64,000 bases of DNA from contig NZ_LIXI01000004.1 of assembly GCF_001905595.1 (NCBI RefSeq), positions 1-64,000 on the forward strand, read 5' to 3'. This DNA is from Streptomyces sp. CB00316. Lineage in GTDB: Bacteria; Actinomycetota; Actinomycetes; Streptomycetales; Streptomycetaceae. A program made the translations under genes and the position numbers. Position 1 is the stretch's first letter, and every line of letters begins with the position of its first letter. This document shows positions 53,116 through 62,276 of this stretch, in pieces. The notes below the pieces were generated by a model. The model was given only the letters and a program-made list of their open reading frames with translations, did not search any database and had not been told where the DNA came from.

Positions 53116-53862
53116 GTGCCGCCCGTGCGGAAGAGACCCCGCGGCCGTACGGCGCTGATCATCGCCGCCGCGGCCCTGCTCGGGATCTCCGGCGGCGCCG
53201 CCGTCGGCTACGGCATCCAGGCGCAGCGGCCGCCCACCCCGCTGCCCGTCCTCGCCCAGCCCGGCCTCGGCTATCCGGCGAAGCCGCTCCCCGCCGACAA
53301 GGCACCTGCCCCGCTGCCGGCCTCCGAGGACCGGCAGGTCAGGACAGACGGCGATCTGCGCAAGCTGCTGGTGGAGCGCCCCAAGGGGGCGAAGGGCTCT
53401 TCGTCGTACCCCCGGAAGGGGGGTGAGTGGCTGCCGCTCCCGGACTACGTCCGTGACTTCAAGCACGAGCGGGACATGTTCCTGTCCCTCGCCGGGAACG
53501 ACCTGCGCCGGGTCGCGGTGACCGGATGGGCGCAGGGCACGTACCGGGAGTCCGTCGTCACCCTGGTCCAGTTCCGGTCGAACGCGGTCATGGGCGCCGC
53601 CGACCACTTCGGGGGACAGCTCTCGTACATGCCGGAGGCGGCGGAGGGGGCCGGCAACGCCGGTGACCCGCTCGAAGGCACCGGCTCCGGCCGCTACTTT
53701 CTGTACGCCGTCGACCGGGAGCCCGGCTACCTGCCCTTCTACCGCGCCAGGGCGCTGGCCGTGCGCGGCGACATCATGATCGACATCGACATCATCGACA
53801 CGAAACCGGTCAGCAAGAAGGACATCCGCTCCCTGGCCGAACGACAGCTGGAGCGCCTGTGA
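53116..53862 (+). CDS. Secreted/anchored protein of a three-gene coupled family (1)
   Basis: About 248 residues with a basic N-terminus, a single membrane helix (TALIIAAAALLGISGGAAVG) and an extracytoplasmic domain: DLRKLLVERPKGAKG, YVRDFKHERDMFL, RRVAVTGWAQGTYRESVVTL, then VQFRSNAVMGAADHF. The segments match its two downstream neighbours in order (a 'LRKLL..P' motif, then a helix-strand pair and a Cys-free core), so the three look like paralogues. Start uncertain; GTG at 53116 is chosen because the signal begins there. Its stop overlaps the next start (GTGA). Confidence 0.7.
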   Translation: MPPVRKRPRGRTALIIAAAALLGISGGAAVGYGIQAQRPPTPLPVLAQPGLGYPAKPLPADKAPAPLPASEDRQVRTDGDLRKLLVERPKGAKGSSSYPRKGGEWLPLPDYVRDFKHERDMFLSLAGNDLRRVAVTGWAQGTYRESVVTLVQFRSNAVMGAADHFGGQLSYMPEAAEGAGNAGDPLEGTGSGRYFLYAVDREPGYLPFYRARALAVRGDIMIDIDIIDTKPVSKKDIRSLAERQLERL

Positions 53863-54689
53863 GCGACGACGTCGAGACGACTCCCGTAGAGGCCGTGGAG
53901 GCCGTGGAGGCCGTAGAGCCCGAGGCCTCCGCCGCTCCGCAGGCTCCCGCCCGGAAGCGGCGCCGGGTGGTGCTCACCGTGCTGCCCTTCGTGCTGGTGC
54001 TCGCCGCGGTGGGCGGTGCCGCCGCCTACACCGTGCAGACCGCGAACCGTGCCGACCGGACCGTCACCACGGTCGTCTGGGACGGCAGCGGCCCCAAGCC
54101 GGGCCTCGATCCCGCCGCGAAGGCGGACCGCGGCCGGACGGACACCGAGCTGAGCAGGCTGCTGATGCCCGTGCCCGAGGGCTACCGGCTCGGCCCGGAC
54201 ATCGGCGAGCTCGGCAACGACGGCGAGACGAGCGGCGCGGAGGCCACCGCCGCCCTGAAGGAGACCGGGCGCGGGCTGGCGGGCAAGCAGCGCCGTGAGC
54301 TCGACGCGTTCTTCGACAAGCTCCGGGTCAAGGGCGTCGCCCACCGCTCGTACACCGGCGGCTCCGACGATCTGGTGCTCTCCGTCCGGGTGGTCAAGAT
54401 GGAGGACGAGCGGGCGGTCCGCACCATGCACGAGCGGCAGATCGCCCTGCTGAACTCGTTCGGTGTGCTGCGCAAGGGGCCGAAGATCGAGGGCCACAAG
54501 GACGCCACCTGCTACCGGATGCCCAAGGACGGCAAGGACCCGCTCGACAGCATCGCCTGCTCCGCGTACGAGGGCGGGATGTCGGTGACCGTCGAGGCGG
54601 AAGGGCCGAAGCCGTTCAGCGCGTCCACGGTCGCCGGCCTGGTCAAGGAGCAGCTCGACCACATCACGTCCCCGGGGGAGTCCATATGA
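53859..54689 (+). CDS. Secreted/anchored protein of the three-gene family (2)
   Basis: 276 residues: acidic N-terminus with a 9-base repeat (GAGGCCGTGGAGGCCGTG-type, giving VEAVEAVEAVE), one membrane helix (VVLTVLPFVLVLAAVGGAAA) and an exterior domain with ELSRLLMPVPEGYRLGPDIG, ALKETGRGLAGKQRRELDAF, FFDKLRVKGVAHRSYTGGSD and two cysteines (DATCYRMP and SIACSAYEGG). Overlaps the next start as ATGA. Function unknown; likely one complex with its neighbours. Confidence 0.75.
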   Translation: MSDDVETTPVEAVEAVEAVEPEASAAPQAPARKRRRVVLTVLPFVLVLAAVGGAAAYTVQTANRADRTVTTVVWDGSGPKPGLDPAAKADRGRTDTELSRLLMPVPEGYRLGPDIGELGNDGETSGAEATAALKETGRGLAGKQRRELDAFFDKLRVKGVAHRSYTGGSDDLVLSVRVVKMEDERAVRTMHERQIALLNSFGVLRKGPKIEGHKDATCYRMPKDGKDPLDSIACSAYEGGMSVTVEAEGPKPFSASTVAGLVKEQLDHITSPGESI

Positions 54690-55555
54690 ACGAGCAGCAG
54701 ACCGCGGTACCCGCCCCTGCCGAACCGACGGCCCCCGTCGAGCCGGCGCTCCCCGCCGCGCCCACCCCCTCCCCGGCCGTGCCGGAGGCCCCCCGCCCGC
54801 CCCGCCGCGCTCTGCGGGCCGTGGCCCGGTGGACGGTGGCCCTGCTGGTGTTCGGCGGGCTCGGTACGGGTACGGCGCTGGCGATCACCTCGGCCGAGCG
54901 GACCGACGTCCCCGGGCTCGCCACCGAGGGCGACGGGCGCTGGGACTACCCGAAGCTGTCCCTGCCCGCGCTGCCGGCCGGTGCGCCCCGCCCGTTCACC
55001 GACGCCAACACCGCGGAGATCCACCACGCGGACCTGCGGAAGCTGTTGCTGCCCGCTCCCGCCGGGGCCACCCCGGACAAGGCGCTCGACGGCGGCTGGG
55101 TGAAGCAGGAACGGTTCCTCGCCGAGTACGGGGCCGAGCACCGGGACGAGCTGGCCCAGCTCCTCGTGGACACACCGCCCCGGCACATCGCGGCCCGGGG
55201 CTGGACGATGCCGGACGGAACCCGGGCCCGGATCTACCTGCTGCGGTTCAACTCGACCGCCTTCGCCACCCACGTACGGGACGAACTGCGCATCGGCCAC
55301 TCGACGCACCCCACGCTGGCCGGGGTGGAGGAGACGGCGTTCGAGACGACCTGGACGTTCTCGCGTGCGGTCGAGGGGGTCGCGTCGTACAGCCTCACCG
55401 AGAAGGCCCCGCACGGCGCCGCGCACACCCGGCAGGCGTACAGCGGCGCCGGTGACACCCTCGCCCTGATCGTGCACGAGCGGCCGGGCAAGAAGGAAGC
55501 GGCGCGGATCCCGTTCCACCAGACCGTGATCCTGCAGAACCAGCTGCTCGGCTGA
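54686..55555 (+). CDS. Secreted/anchored protein of the three-gene family (3)
   Basis: 289 residues: Pro/Ala-rich N-terminus, one membrane helix (RWTVALLVFGGLGTGTALAI) and an exterior domain with HHADLRKLLLPAPAGATPDK (matching the first gene's motif), ELAQLLVDTPPRHIAARGWT and LLRFNSTAFATHVRDELRIG. Last of the coupled set, followed by a strong hairpin at 55625. Function unknown. The shared layout makes paralogy clear though identity is low. Confidence 0.75.
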   Translation: MNEQQTAVPAPAEPTAPVEPALPAAPTPSPAVPEAPRPPRRALRAVARWTVALLVFGGLGTGTALAITSAERTDVPGLATEGDGRWDYPKLSLPALPAGAPRPFTDANTAEIHHADLRKLLLPAPAGATPDKALDGGWVKQERFLAEYGAEHRDELAQLLVDTPPRHIAARGWTMPDGTRARIYLLRFNSTAFATHVRDELRIGHSTHPTLAGVEETAFETTWTFSRAVEGVASYSLTEKAPHGAAHTRQAYSGAGDTLALIVHERPGKKEAARIPFHQTVILQNQLLG

Positions 55556-55624
55556 GCCGGGCGGCCGGGGTGGTGGGCCGGGCGGTGGTGACGCCGTTCG
55601 GCCCCTACCTGGACGAGAAGGCCG

Positions 55625-55650
55625 GGGTCCCACCCATTAGGCTGGGACCC
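55625..55650 (+). terminator. Hairpin after the three-gene operon
   Basis: GGGTCCCA and its complement TGGGACCC enclose a 10-base loop, with flanking GGCC and GGCC that extend the stem across one bulged G. The TAGGCT within the loop is on the plus strand and could be a -10 element of the next small gene. Confidence 0.65.
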
Positions 55651-55692
55651 GGCCCTGTACTGCCGCCATACCGCTCATTCCGAGGAGCCCCC

Positions 55693-55794
55693 GTGCTTGA
55701 GGCATTCTTCTCCGCCCTGCTCATCCTGGTCTGCGTCGGCGTGCTCGCCTTCACGGTCGTCGCCGTGAAGAAGCTGTACCAGGGCCAGCGCTGA
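55693..55794 (+). CDS. Small single-helix membrane protein
   Basis: A 33-residue peptide, LEAFFSALLILVCVGVLAFT then VVAVKKLYQGQR: one hydrophobic helix and a short basic tail. GAGGAG lies about seven bases upstream of the GTG at 55693. A longer frame exists upstream but would be GC artefact. Small membrane proteins of this form are conserved in Streptomyces between such genes; function unknown. Confidence 0.6.
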   Translation: MLEAFFSALLILVCVGVLAFTVVAVKKLYQGQR

Positions 55795-55852
55795 ACCTCG
55801 CCGTATCCGGCCCGCCCACCCTTCGTACCCTCACAGATCGTCTGAGCCGCTC

Positions 55853-56425
55853 ATGATCGAGATTCCGTCCGACCTCCACCCGGACCTCGTCCCGCTGGCC
55901 TTCCTCATCGGCAAGTGGGCGGGCGCGGGCGTTTCCGACTTCCCAGACGCGGAGAAGTGCAACTTCGGCCAGGAGGTCACGTTCAGCCACGACGGCCGTG
56001 ACTTCCTGGAGTACGTCTCCCGCACCTGGGTCCTGGACGCCGACGGCAACCAGGTCCGCCCGCTGGAGTCGGAGTCCGGCTACTGGCGCATCGACAAGGA
56101 CCGCAAGGTCGAGGCCGTCATGGTCCGCGACCAGGGCGTCGTCGAGATCTGGTACGGCGAGCTCGCCCACCAGAAGCCGCAGATCGACCTGGTCACCGAC
56201 GCCGTGGCCCGCACCGCCGCCTCCGGCCCGTACACCGGCGGAAAGCGCCTCTACGGGTATGTGAAGAGCGACCTCATGTGGGTCGGCGAGAAGGCGACCC
56301 CCGAGGTGGAGCTGCGCCCCTACATGTCGGCGCACCTGAAGAAGGTCGTCACCCCGGAAGAGGTCGCCGAGATGGCGCGGAACCTTGAGGACATGCCCGA
56401 CGACGGCATCGCGTTCTTCAAGTAG
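55853..56425 (+). CDS. Nitrobindin-like heme-binding beta-barrel protein (DUF1794)
   Basis: A 190-residue lipocalin-like protein with the family motif GKWAGAG (residues 20-26), FLEYVSRTWVLDADG, SGYWRID and a C-terminal barrel strand LMWVGEKATPEVELRPYMSA followed by HLKKVV. Nitrobindins bind ferric heme and handle NO or peroxynitrite; the C-terminal His (in SAHLKK) could be the heme ligand (inference by family). ATG at 55853. It lies just upstream of nur on the same strand. Confidence 0.82.
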   Translation: MIEIPSDLHPDLVPLAFLIGKWAGAGVSDFPDAEKCNFGQEVTFSHDGRDFLEYVSRTWVLDADGNQVRPLESESGYWRIDKDRKVEAVMVRDQGVVEIWYGELAHQKPQIDLVTDAVARTAASGPYTGGKRLYGYVKSDLMWVGEKATPEVELRPYMSAHLKKVVTPEEVAEMARNLEDMPDDGIAFFK

Positions 56426-56481
56426 ACCGCCCCCGAGCGCCCCTCGACGACGAGCCCTGCCGGTCGGTGCTCGCCCCGCCC

Positions 56482-56487
56482 TACACT
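56482..56487 (+). promoter_or_regulatory. Candidate -10 element of nur
   Basis: TACACT ends 6 bases before the nur GTG (56494), the spacing of a leaderless transcript. No convincing -35 was seen. No Nur operator (spaced TTGCAA-type half-sites) was found in this short gap. Confidence 0.5.
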
Positions 56488-56493
56488 GGGCCT

Positions 56494-56946
56494 GTGGTGA
56501 GCACCGACTGGAAGACCGATCTTCGGCAGCGTGGCTATCGGCTGACGCCCCAGCGCCAGCTCGTGCTGGAGGCCGTGGACGCCCTGGAGCACGCGACCCC
56601 GGACGACATCCTGTGCGAGGTCCGCAAGACCGCGTCCGGGGTGAACATCTCCACGGTGTACCGGACCCTGGAGCTCCTGGAGGAGCTCGGGCTGGTGAGC
56701 CACGCCCATCTGGGCCACGGCGCTCCGACGTACCACCTGGCCGACCGGCATCACCACATCCACCTGGTCTGCCGGGACTGCCAGGGCGTCATCGAGGCGG
56801 ACCTCTCCGTCGTCGCCGAGTTCACCGAGAAGCTCCGCGCCGACTTCGGCTTCGCGACCGATATGAAGCACTTCGCGATCTTCGGCCGGTGCGAGGCGTG
56901 CACGGCCGCGAGGGACGGCGCAGGCACCGGCGAGCCCAAGTCGTAG
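56494..56946 (+). CDS. nur: Nickel-responsive Fur-family regulator Nur
   Basis: A 150-residue Fur-family repressor that matches Nur: MVSTDWKTDLRQRGYRLTPQ, helix-turn-helix CEVRKTASGVNISTVYRTLE and the metal region YHLADRHHHIHLVC. With the start at the first GTG (56494), His33, His86, His88 and His90 fall at the numbers of the nickel-site ligands of S. coelicolor Nur, which decides the start. A zinc-type Cys pair is seen in VCRDC and CEAC. Nur represses nickel uptake and sodF and affects sodN. It is followed after 10 bases by the ygfZ-like gene. Confidence 0.93.
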   Translation: MVSTDWKTDLRQRGYRLTPQRQLVLEAVDALEHATPDDILCEVRKTASGVNISTVYRTLELLEELGLVSHAHLGHGAPTYHLADRHHHIHLVCRDCQGVIEADLSVVAEFTEKLRADFGFATDMKHFAIFGRCEACTAARDGAGTGEPKS

Positions 56947-56956
56947 GCTGGGCGGC

Positions 56957-57922
56957 ATGAAGAGCCCCCTGCTGTCCCTGCCCGGCGCCGTCGCCGCCGA
57001 GGGCCGCGACGAAGGAGTCGCCGGACATTACGGCGACCTGTTCCGCGAGCAACGCGCCCTCGCCGACGGCAACGGCCTCGTCGACCTCTCCCACCGCGGT
57101 GTCGTCGTCGTCACCGGTGACGACCGGCTGAGCTGGCTGCACCTGCTGCTCACCCAGCACGTCAGCGATCTCGCCCCCGGCCAGGCCACCGAGGCCCTGA
57201 TCCTCTCCGCCAACGGCCACATCGAGCACGCCATGTACCTCGTCGACGACGGGGCGACGGTGTGGATGCACGTCGAACCCGGCACCCAGGGCGATCTCAT
57301 CGCCTACCTGGAGTCGATGAAGTTCTTCTACCGGGTCGAGGTCGCCGACCGTACCGAGGACACCGCGGTCGTCCACCTCCCGGCCGGTTCCATCGCGGAG
57401 GTCCCGGACGGGGTCGCCGTACGGGAGACCGCGCAGGGCCGGGACCTGTTCCTGCCCCGGGCCGACCTGGAGACGTACGCGGCCGCCAACGGCCCGGCCG
57501 TCGGGATCCTGGCGTACGAGGCGCTGCGCATCGAGGCGCACCGGCCGCGCGTCGGCTTCGAGACCGACCACCGCACCATCCCGCACGAGCTGGGCTGGAT
57601 CGGCACCGCCGTCCACCTCCAGAAGGGGTGCTACCGGGGCCAGGAGACCGTCGCCCGCGTCCACAACCTGGGGAAGCCGCCGCGCCGGCTGGTCTTCCTG
57701 CACCTGGACGGCAGCGAGGTGCACCTGCCCGGTCACGGGACGCCCGTACGGCTGGCCGCCGACGGCGAGGAGGGCCGTCAGCTCGGCTTCATCACCACCT
57801 CGGCCCGCCACCACGAGCTGGGCCCGATCGCCCTGGCGCTGGTCAAGCGGAACGTGGCGGTGGACGCGGAGCTGATGGCCGGGGACACGGCGGCGGCTCA
57901 GGAGACGGTCGTCGAGCCGTAG
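56957..57922 (+). CDS. ygfZ: YgfZ/GcvT-like folate-binding protein
   Basis: A 321-residue GcvT-like protein with the YgfZ signature KGCYRGQE (catalytic-site Cys in a K-G-C-Y-x-G-Q-E motif). YgfZ proteins bind folate and help assemble or repair iron-sulfur proteins. Ten bases after the nur stop, so likely same operon. Convergent with dtd after 13 bases. Confidence 0.92.
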   Translation: MKSPLLSLPGAVAAEGRDEGVAGHYGDLFREQRALADGNGLVDLSHRGVVVVTGDDRLSWLHLLLTQHVSDLAPGQATEALILSANGHIEHAMYLVDDGATVWMHVEPGTQGDLIAYLESMKFFYRVEVADRTEDTAVVHLPAGSIAEVPDGVAVRETAQGRDLFLPRADLETYAAANGPAVGILAYEALRIEAHRPRVGFETDHRTIPHELGWIGTAVHLQKGCYRGQETVARVHNLGKPPRRLVFLHLDGSEVHLPGHGTPVRLAADGEEGRQLGFITTSARHHELGPIALALVKRNVAVDAELMAGDTAAAQETVVEP

Positions 57923-57935
57923 GGGCCTGCGTATC

Positions 57936-58385
57936 TCACACCTCGATGATCACCGTGAACGGGCCGTGATTCGTGAGCGAGACCCGCATGTCCGCTCCGA
58001 ACCGGCCCGTCGCCACCTCTGCGCCCAGCGCCCGCAGCTGGGCCACCACCTCGGCCACCAGCGGCTCGGCGACCTCGCCCGGTGCCGCGGCGTTCCAGGT
58101 GGGGCGGCGGCCCTTGCGGGCGTCCCCGTAGAGAGTGAACTGCGAAATCACCAGGAGGGGGGCATTCACATCCGAACAGGACTTCTCGCCCTCCAGGATG
58201 CGGACGGACCAGAGCTTGCGGGCCAGCTGCGCCGCCTTCTCCGGGGTGTCCCCATGGGTGACTCCGACCAGTACACACAGGCCTTCGCCGATGATCTCGC
58301 CGACCACGCCGGTCGCTGACAGGTCGTCGCCCGTCCCGGCCACCGAGACGGTGGCGCCGTCCACTCTCTGTACCACTGCACGCAT
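57936..58385 (-). CDS. dtd: D-aminoacyl-tRNA deacylase
   Basis: A 149-residue DTD enzyme that removes D-amino acids from tRNA. Signature motifs SQFTLYGD (SQFTL) and [11 protein letters not shown] (the NxGP cis-Pro motif). ATG at 58385 begins MRAVVQRV as expected. Divergent from rsiG. Confidence 0.95.
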   Translation of the reverse strand: MRAVVQRVDGATVSVAGTGDDLSATGVVGEIIGEGLCVLVGVTHGDTPEKAAQLARKLWSVRILEGEKSCSDVNAPLLVISQFTLYGDARKGRRPTWNAAAPGEVAEPLVAEVVAQLRALGAEVATGRFGADMRVSLTNHGPFTVIIEV

Positions 58386-58500
58386 ACAGACCAACCTATC
58401 TTGGGCTGAACGGGTACAGAGTGTCAGCGGGGGCACCTCGCAGGGTGGCACGATGCACGATGTCGGTGTGCCGACGCACCGGTCGAGGGGACGGAACAGC

Positions 58501-59118
58501 ATGAGTACCTATGGAGCCGGACAATCTCCCGGGCCCGTACCGGGCGCACCCACCAGCACCCTGAGCTCACCACCTGTACGGCCTCTGCTGCCCGGGCTCG
58601 CGTCCGTGCCGGAGCAGGGCGGCGGCGAGGGCGGGTTCGGCGGGCTGCGGCTGCCGGAGCTGCGGACGCTGCGCCGGGACGCGCAGCGGGACGAGGCCGA
58701 TCTCAGTTACGTACGCCGACTGGTCCAGGGCCGGATCGACATCCTCCGCGCCGAGCTGGCCCGCAGGCGGGACCCCCAGGCGCCCGTTCCGGAGACCCCG
58801 GTGGTGGACCGGCTCTCGGAGATCCTGGCCGACGCCCCGTCCCGGCACCGCACCTCCGCCCGGCACGTCACGCTGACGACGCCGCGCGGGGACGAGTTCC
58901 GGCGGCTCGCCGCCGAGAACCTGGCGGAGGTCGAGCTCTCGGACCTGGCCGCCCGGACGGACGAGGAGCTGCACGACGCGATGGGCCGCCTCGTCCGCTA
59001 CGAGCAGCAGGTCTCCCGGCGCCGCCACGAGCTCCAGCGCACGACCGACGATTGCAGCGCGGAGATCGCCCGCAGGTACCGTGACGGGGAAGCCCAAGTG
59101 GACGACCTGCTCGCCTGA
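58501..59118 (+). CDS. rsiG: c-di-GMP-dependent anti-sigma factor RsiG
   Basis: A 205-residue helical protein with two complete copies of the c-di-GMP motif E-x3-S-x2-R-x3-Q-x3-D: Glu65, Ser69, Arg72, Gln76, Asp80 and Glu168, Ser172, Arg175, Gln179, Asp183. In Streptomyces RsiG with c-di-GMP holds the sporulation sigma factor WhiG inactive. The disordered N-terminus (1-47) is Pro/Gly-rich. ATG at 58501; whiG itself is not in this window, as usual. Confidence 0.93.
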   Translation: MSTYGAGQSPGPVPGAPTSTLSSPPVRPLLPGLASVPEQGGGEGGFGGLRLPELRTLRRDAQRDEADLSYVRRLVQGRIDILRAELARRRDPQAPVPETPVVDRLSEILADAPSRHRTSARHVTLTTPRGDEFRRLAAENLAEVELSDLAARTDEELHDAMGRLVRYEQQVSRRRHELQRTTDDCSAEIARRYRDGEAQVDDLLA

Positions 59119-59212
59119 AGCGACCCTTCCGGGCGGCGGGTCCCGCACCCCGGCCGCCCCGGTTCTTGCCTCCGGGCGCCGGGTCCGTACCGACCCTCTC
59201 CGGAAGGCCACC

Positions 59213-60187
59213 ATGACGTCGATCGACGCCCCTGCCGCGATAGCCCCCGCCCCGCCCGTGCTGGCCGAGGTCGTGCGGTCCGGGTTCACCGAGGGCCACC
59301 ACCGCGGTTCGCTGGTACTGCTCGCCGCCGACGGGAGCGTGGAGTACGCGCTCGGCGACCCCGCCGCCCCGGTCTTCCCCCGGTCCTCCAACAAGCCGAT
59401 GCAGGCCGCCGCGATCCTCCGGGCGGGCCTGGAGCTGTCGGGGGAGCGGTTGGCACTGGCCGCCGCGAGCCACTCGGGGGAGCCCTTCCACCTGGAGCTC
59501 GTGGCGACGATGCTCGCCGAGCACGGGCTGAGCGCCGACGACCTCCAGACCCCGCCCGACCTGCCGCTGGACCCGGTCGCCGCCGAGGCCTACCTCGCCG
59601 CCGGGAACGTACGCGAGCGGATCACCATGAACTGCTCCGGCAAGCACGCCGCCATGCTCGCCGTCTGCGTCCGCAACGGCTGGGACACCGCGAGCTACCT
59701 CGACCCCGCCCACCCCCTCCAGCTCCTCGTCGGCCAGGTCGTGGCCGAGGCGGCGGGCGAGCCGGTCGCCTCGCTCGGCACCGACGGCTGCGGGGCCCCG
59801 CTGATGGCGATCGGGCTGACCGGTCTGGCCCGCGCGTTCCGGTCCTTCGTGCTGGCGGAGCCGGGCAGCGCCGAGCGCCGGGTCGCGGACGCCATGCGCG
59901 CCCACCCGGAGTACGTGGCGGGCACCCGCCGCCCCGACACCTGGCTGATGAGCGAGGTCCCGGGGACGCTCTCCAAGATGGGCGCCGAGGCCGTGCAGGC
60001 GGTCGCGCTGGCGGACGGGCGGGCCCTCGCCTTCAAGATCGACGACGGGGCGGTCCGCGCGCTCGGCCCGATCCTGGCCCGCGCCCTGGAACTGCTCGGC
60101 GTGGACGCCCCGGTGGTCTCCCGGATCGGGCGCGCGCCGCTGCTCGGCGGAACGGCGGAGGTCGGGGAAATTCGCGCGACATTCTGA
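59213..60187 (+). CDS. Asparaginase II-family protein (AnsA/Rhizobium type)
   Basis: A 324-residue protein of the asparaginase_II family: FPRSSNKPMQAAAIL, AAASHSGEPFHLELV, ITMNCSGKHAAMLAVCVRNG, GTDGCGAPL. It should hydrolyse asparagine to aspartate and ammonia; the Ser-x-x-Lys pair in SSNKPMQ fits the family catalytic site. ATG at 59213; the longer frame upstream has no homology. Plus-strand neighbour of rsiG. Confidence 0.9.
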   Translation: MTSIDAPAAIAPAPPVLAEVVRSGFTEGHHRGSLVLLAADGSVEYALGDPAAPVFPRSSNKPMQAAAILRAGLELSGERLALAAASHSGEPFHLELVATMLAEHGLSADDLQTPPDLPLDPVAAEAYLAAGNVRERITMNCSGKHAAMLAVCVRNGWDTASYLDPAHPLQLLVGQVVAEAAGEPVASLGTDGCGAPLMAIGLTGLARAFRSFVLAEPGSAERRVADAMRAHPEYVAGTRRPDTWLMSEVPGTLSKMGAEAVQAVALADGRALAFKIDDGAVRALGPILARALELLGVDAPVVSRIGRAPLLGGTAEVGEIRATF

Positions 60188-60211
60188 GGCGGGGCTGCCT
60201 AGCGTGGGGGG

Positions 60212-61462
60212 ATGAGCCTCGATGTCCGCACCGTCACCGCGTCCGACTATCCCGACTGGCTGCGGGCGCTGCAGAACGGTTTCCTGACGGCCGGTTCACC
60301 GTCCGAGGAGGATGTCGCCGAGCGGCTGGCCGACACCGATCTCTCCCGTCTCCAAGGGGCGTTCGACGCGGGGCGGTGCGTGGCGACGTTCCGCACGTTC
60401 GCCCAGCGGCTGACCGTGGTGGGCGGTGCCACCGTCCCGGCCGACGCGATCAGCGGGGTGACGGTGGCGCCGACGCACCGCCGGCGCGGGCTGCTGAGCC
60501 GGATGATGGCCACGGACCTGGCGGCGGCCAGGGAGCGCGGCGAAGTGGTCGCCACACTGATCGCCGCCGAGTACCCGATCTACGGGCGGTTCGGTTTCGG
60601 CCCGGCCACCTGGACCGCCGAGTGGGAGGTCTCCGTCCACCGCGCCGGCCTCGACCCGCGCCGGTCGGGACAGCCGGAGGGCGGCGGCCGGATCGAGATG
60701 GTGGAGGGCGTCGACGTCCGTAAGTACGGCCCCGACCTGCACGCCCGGCTGGCGGCGCTGCGGCCCGGGGTCGTCAGCCGCAGCGAGCGCTGGTGGAAGC
60801 GGCAGACGGGCGCGGCCGCCGTCCCGGCCCACGAGAAGTGGACCGAACCGTTCTACGTCATCCACCGCGACGCGGACGGCGAGGTCGACGGCCTCATGGT
60901 CTACGGCACCGACGACAAGTGGGGCGACGCCAAGCAGCCCCTGAACACCGCGACCGTACGGGACCTGATCGCCCTCACCCCGGCGGCCGAGCGGGCGCTC
61001 TGGCACTTCCTCTGCTCGGTCGACTGGATCACCACCGTCCGCTCCGGCTACCGCGCCCCCGACGACCTGCTCCCCCAGCTGCTCCCGGACCCCCGGGCCG
61101 CCAGGACGGTCACGTACGCGGACTACCTCTGGCTGCGGCTGCTGGACGTGGAGCGCGCGCTGGAGGCCCGTGCGTACGAGCGTGAGGCGTCGCTCGTCCT
61201 GGACGTCCGGGACGGCGGGGGAGTGGCCGAGGGGCGCTTCCTGCTGGATGTCTCGCCCGACGGGGCGCGCTGCACCCCGACCACCCGGAGCGCCGATCTG
61301 GCGTTGGGGGCAGGGGAGTTGGCGGCTCTCTACCTGGGCGACGAGTCGGCGCGGCGGCTGGTGGACCTGGGGCGGGCCGAAGAGCTGCGGACCGGGGCGG
61401 CGGGCACGGCGGACGCCGTCTTCCGTACGGGGCGGCGCCCTTGGTGCCCGGACATCTTCTGA
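60212..61462 (+). CDS. Eis-like GNAT N-acetyltransferase
   Basis: A 416-residue protein with Eis architecture: N-terminal GNAT ([19 protein letters not shown] acetyl-CoA loop), a second GNAT-like domain and a C-terminal sterol-carrier-like domain ending in RRPWCPDIF. The free C-terminal Phe matches the Eis catalytic carboxylate. Eis acetylates amines of aminoglycosides and other substrates. ATG at 60212. Convergent with an ABC permease gene after 19 bases. Confidence 0.92.
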   Translation: MSLDVRTVTASDYPDWLRALQNGFLTAGSPSEEDVAERLADTDLSRLQGAFDAGRCVATFRTFAQRLTVVGGATVPADAISGVTVAPTHRRRGLLSRMMATDLAAARERGEVVATLIAAEYPIYGRFGFGPATWTAEWEVSVHRAGLDPRRSGQPEGGGRIEMVEGVDVRKYGPDLHARLAALRPGVVSRSERWWKRQTGAAAVPAHEKWTEPFYVIHRDADGEVDGLMVYGTDDKWGDAKQPLNTATVRDLIALTPAAERALWHFLCSVDWITTVRSGYRAPDDLLPQLLPDPRAARTVTYADYLWLRLLDVERALEARAYEREASLVLDVRDGGGVAEGRFLLDVSPDGARCTPTTRSADLALGAGELAALYLGDESARRLVDLGRAEELRTGAAGTADAVFRTGRRPWCPDIF

Positions 61463-61481
61463 CGGCCGGCTGCCGTGGTGG

Positions 61482-62276
61482 TCAGCGAGTCCTGATCCGG
61501 AACAGCACGCCCGACGCGCCGATCGCCACCGCCAGCATCCCTCCGGCCCAGGCGAGCGCGATCCAGGGCGTGTTGCCCACCGGCTCGCCCAGCAGCAGCC
61601 CCCGCAGGGACTCGATGGCCGGGGTGATCGGCTGGTTGCGGGCGAAGCCGTGCAGCCAGTCGGGCATCTTCTCGATCGGGGCGAACGCGCTGCTCGGGTA
61701 GGGGAGGAACGACATGAAGAACGTGAACCCGCTCGCCGCCTCCGGGGAGCGGGCCAGCAGGCCGATCGCCGCCGAGATCCAGGACAGCGCCACGATGTAG
61801 GCGATCAGCACGGTGGCGACCAGGAGCCAGCCGCTCCAGGAGGCCGCGGGGCGGAAGCCGATCAGCAGGGCGACCCCGAAGACCAGGACGGTGGCGCAGA
61901 GGTTGCGGACGGTGCTCGCCGCCACATGGCCGGCGAGGACCGGCGTACCGCCCACGTCCAGCGAGCGGAAGCGGTCGATGATGCCCCCCTTCATGTCCTC
62001 GCTGACGGCGGTGGCCGTGGTCGCGGCCCCGAACCCGGCGCACAGGAGCAGGACGCCCGGGACGACGTACATGACGTACGAGTCGTAGGTCGCCCCCGTC
62101 TCGATCGCGCCGCCGAAGAAGTAGACGAAGATCAGCATCAGCATGATCGGCAGGGCCAGCGACATGATCAGGGCGTCGGAGTTGCGGAGGCTGACGCGCA
62201 GGCTGCGGCCCGCCATGACGGCCGCGCGGGTGAGGGGGCCCGGTGCTCTTCCCAGGGGGGCGGCGGTCTCAGACAC
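61482..62276 (-). CDS. ABC-2 type permease (DrrB-like)
   Basis: A 264-residue permease with six helices and the ABC-2 stretch EDMKGGIIDRFRSLDVGGTP, plus YVMYVVPGVLLLCAGFGAAT, as in daunorubicin-exporter DrrB. It pairs with the ATPase gene upstream; start and stop overlap by eight bases. Exports an unknown hydrophobic compound, probably a drug or lipid. Confidence 0.9.
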   Translation of the reverse strand: MSETAAPLGRAPGPLTRAAVMAGRSLRVSLRNSDALIMSLALPIMLMLIFVYFFGGAIETGATYDSYVMYVVPGVLLLCAGFGAATTATAVSEDMKGGIIDRFRSLDVGGTPVLAGHVAASTVRNLCATVLVFGVALLIGFRPAASWSGWLLVATVLIAYIVALSWISAAIGLLARSPEAASGFTFFMSFLPYPSSAFAPIEKMPDWLHGFARNQPITPAIESLRGLLLGEPVGNTPWIALAWAGGMLAVAIGASGVLFRIRTR

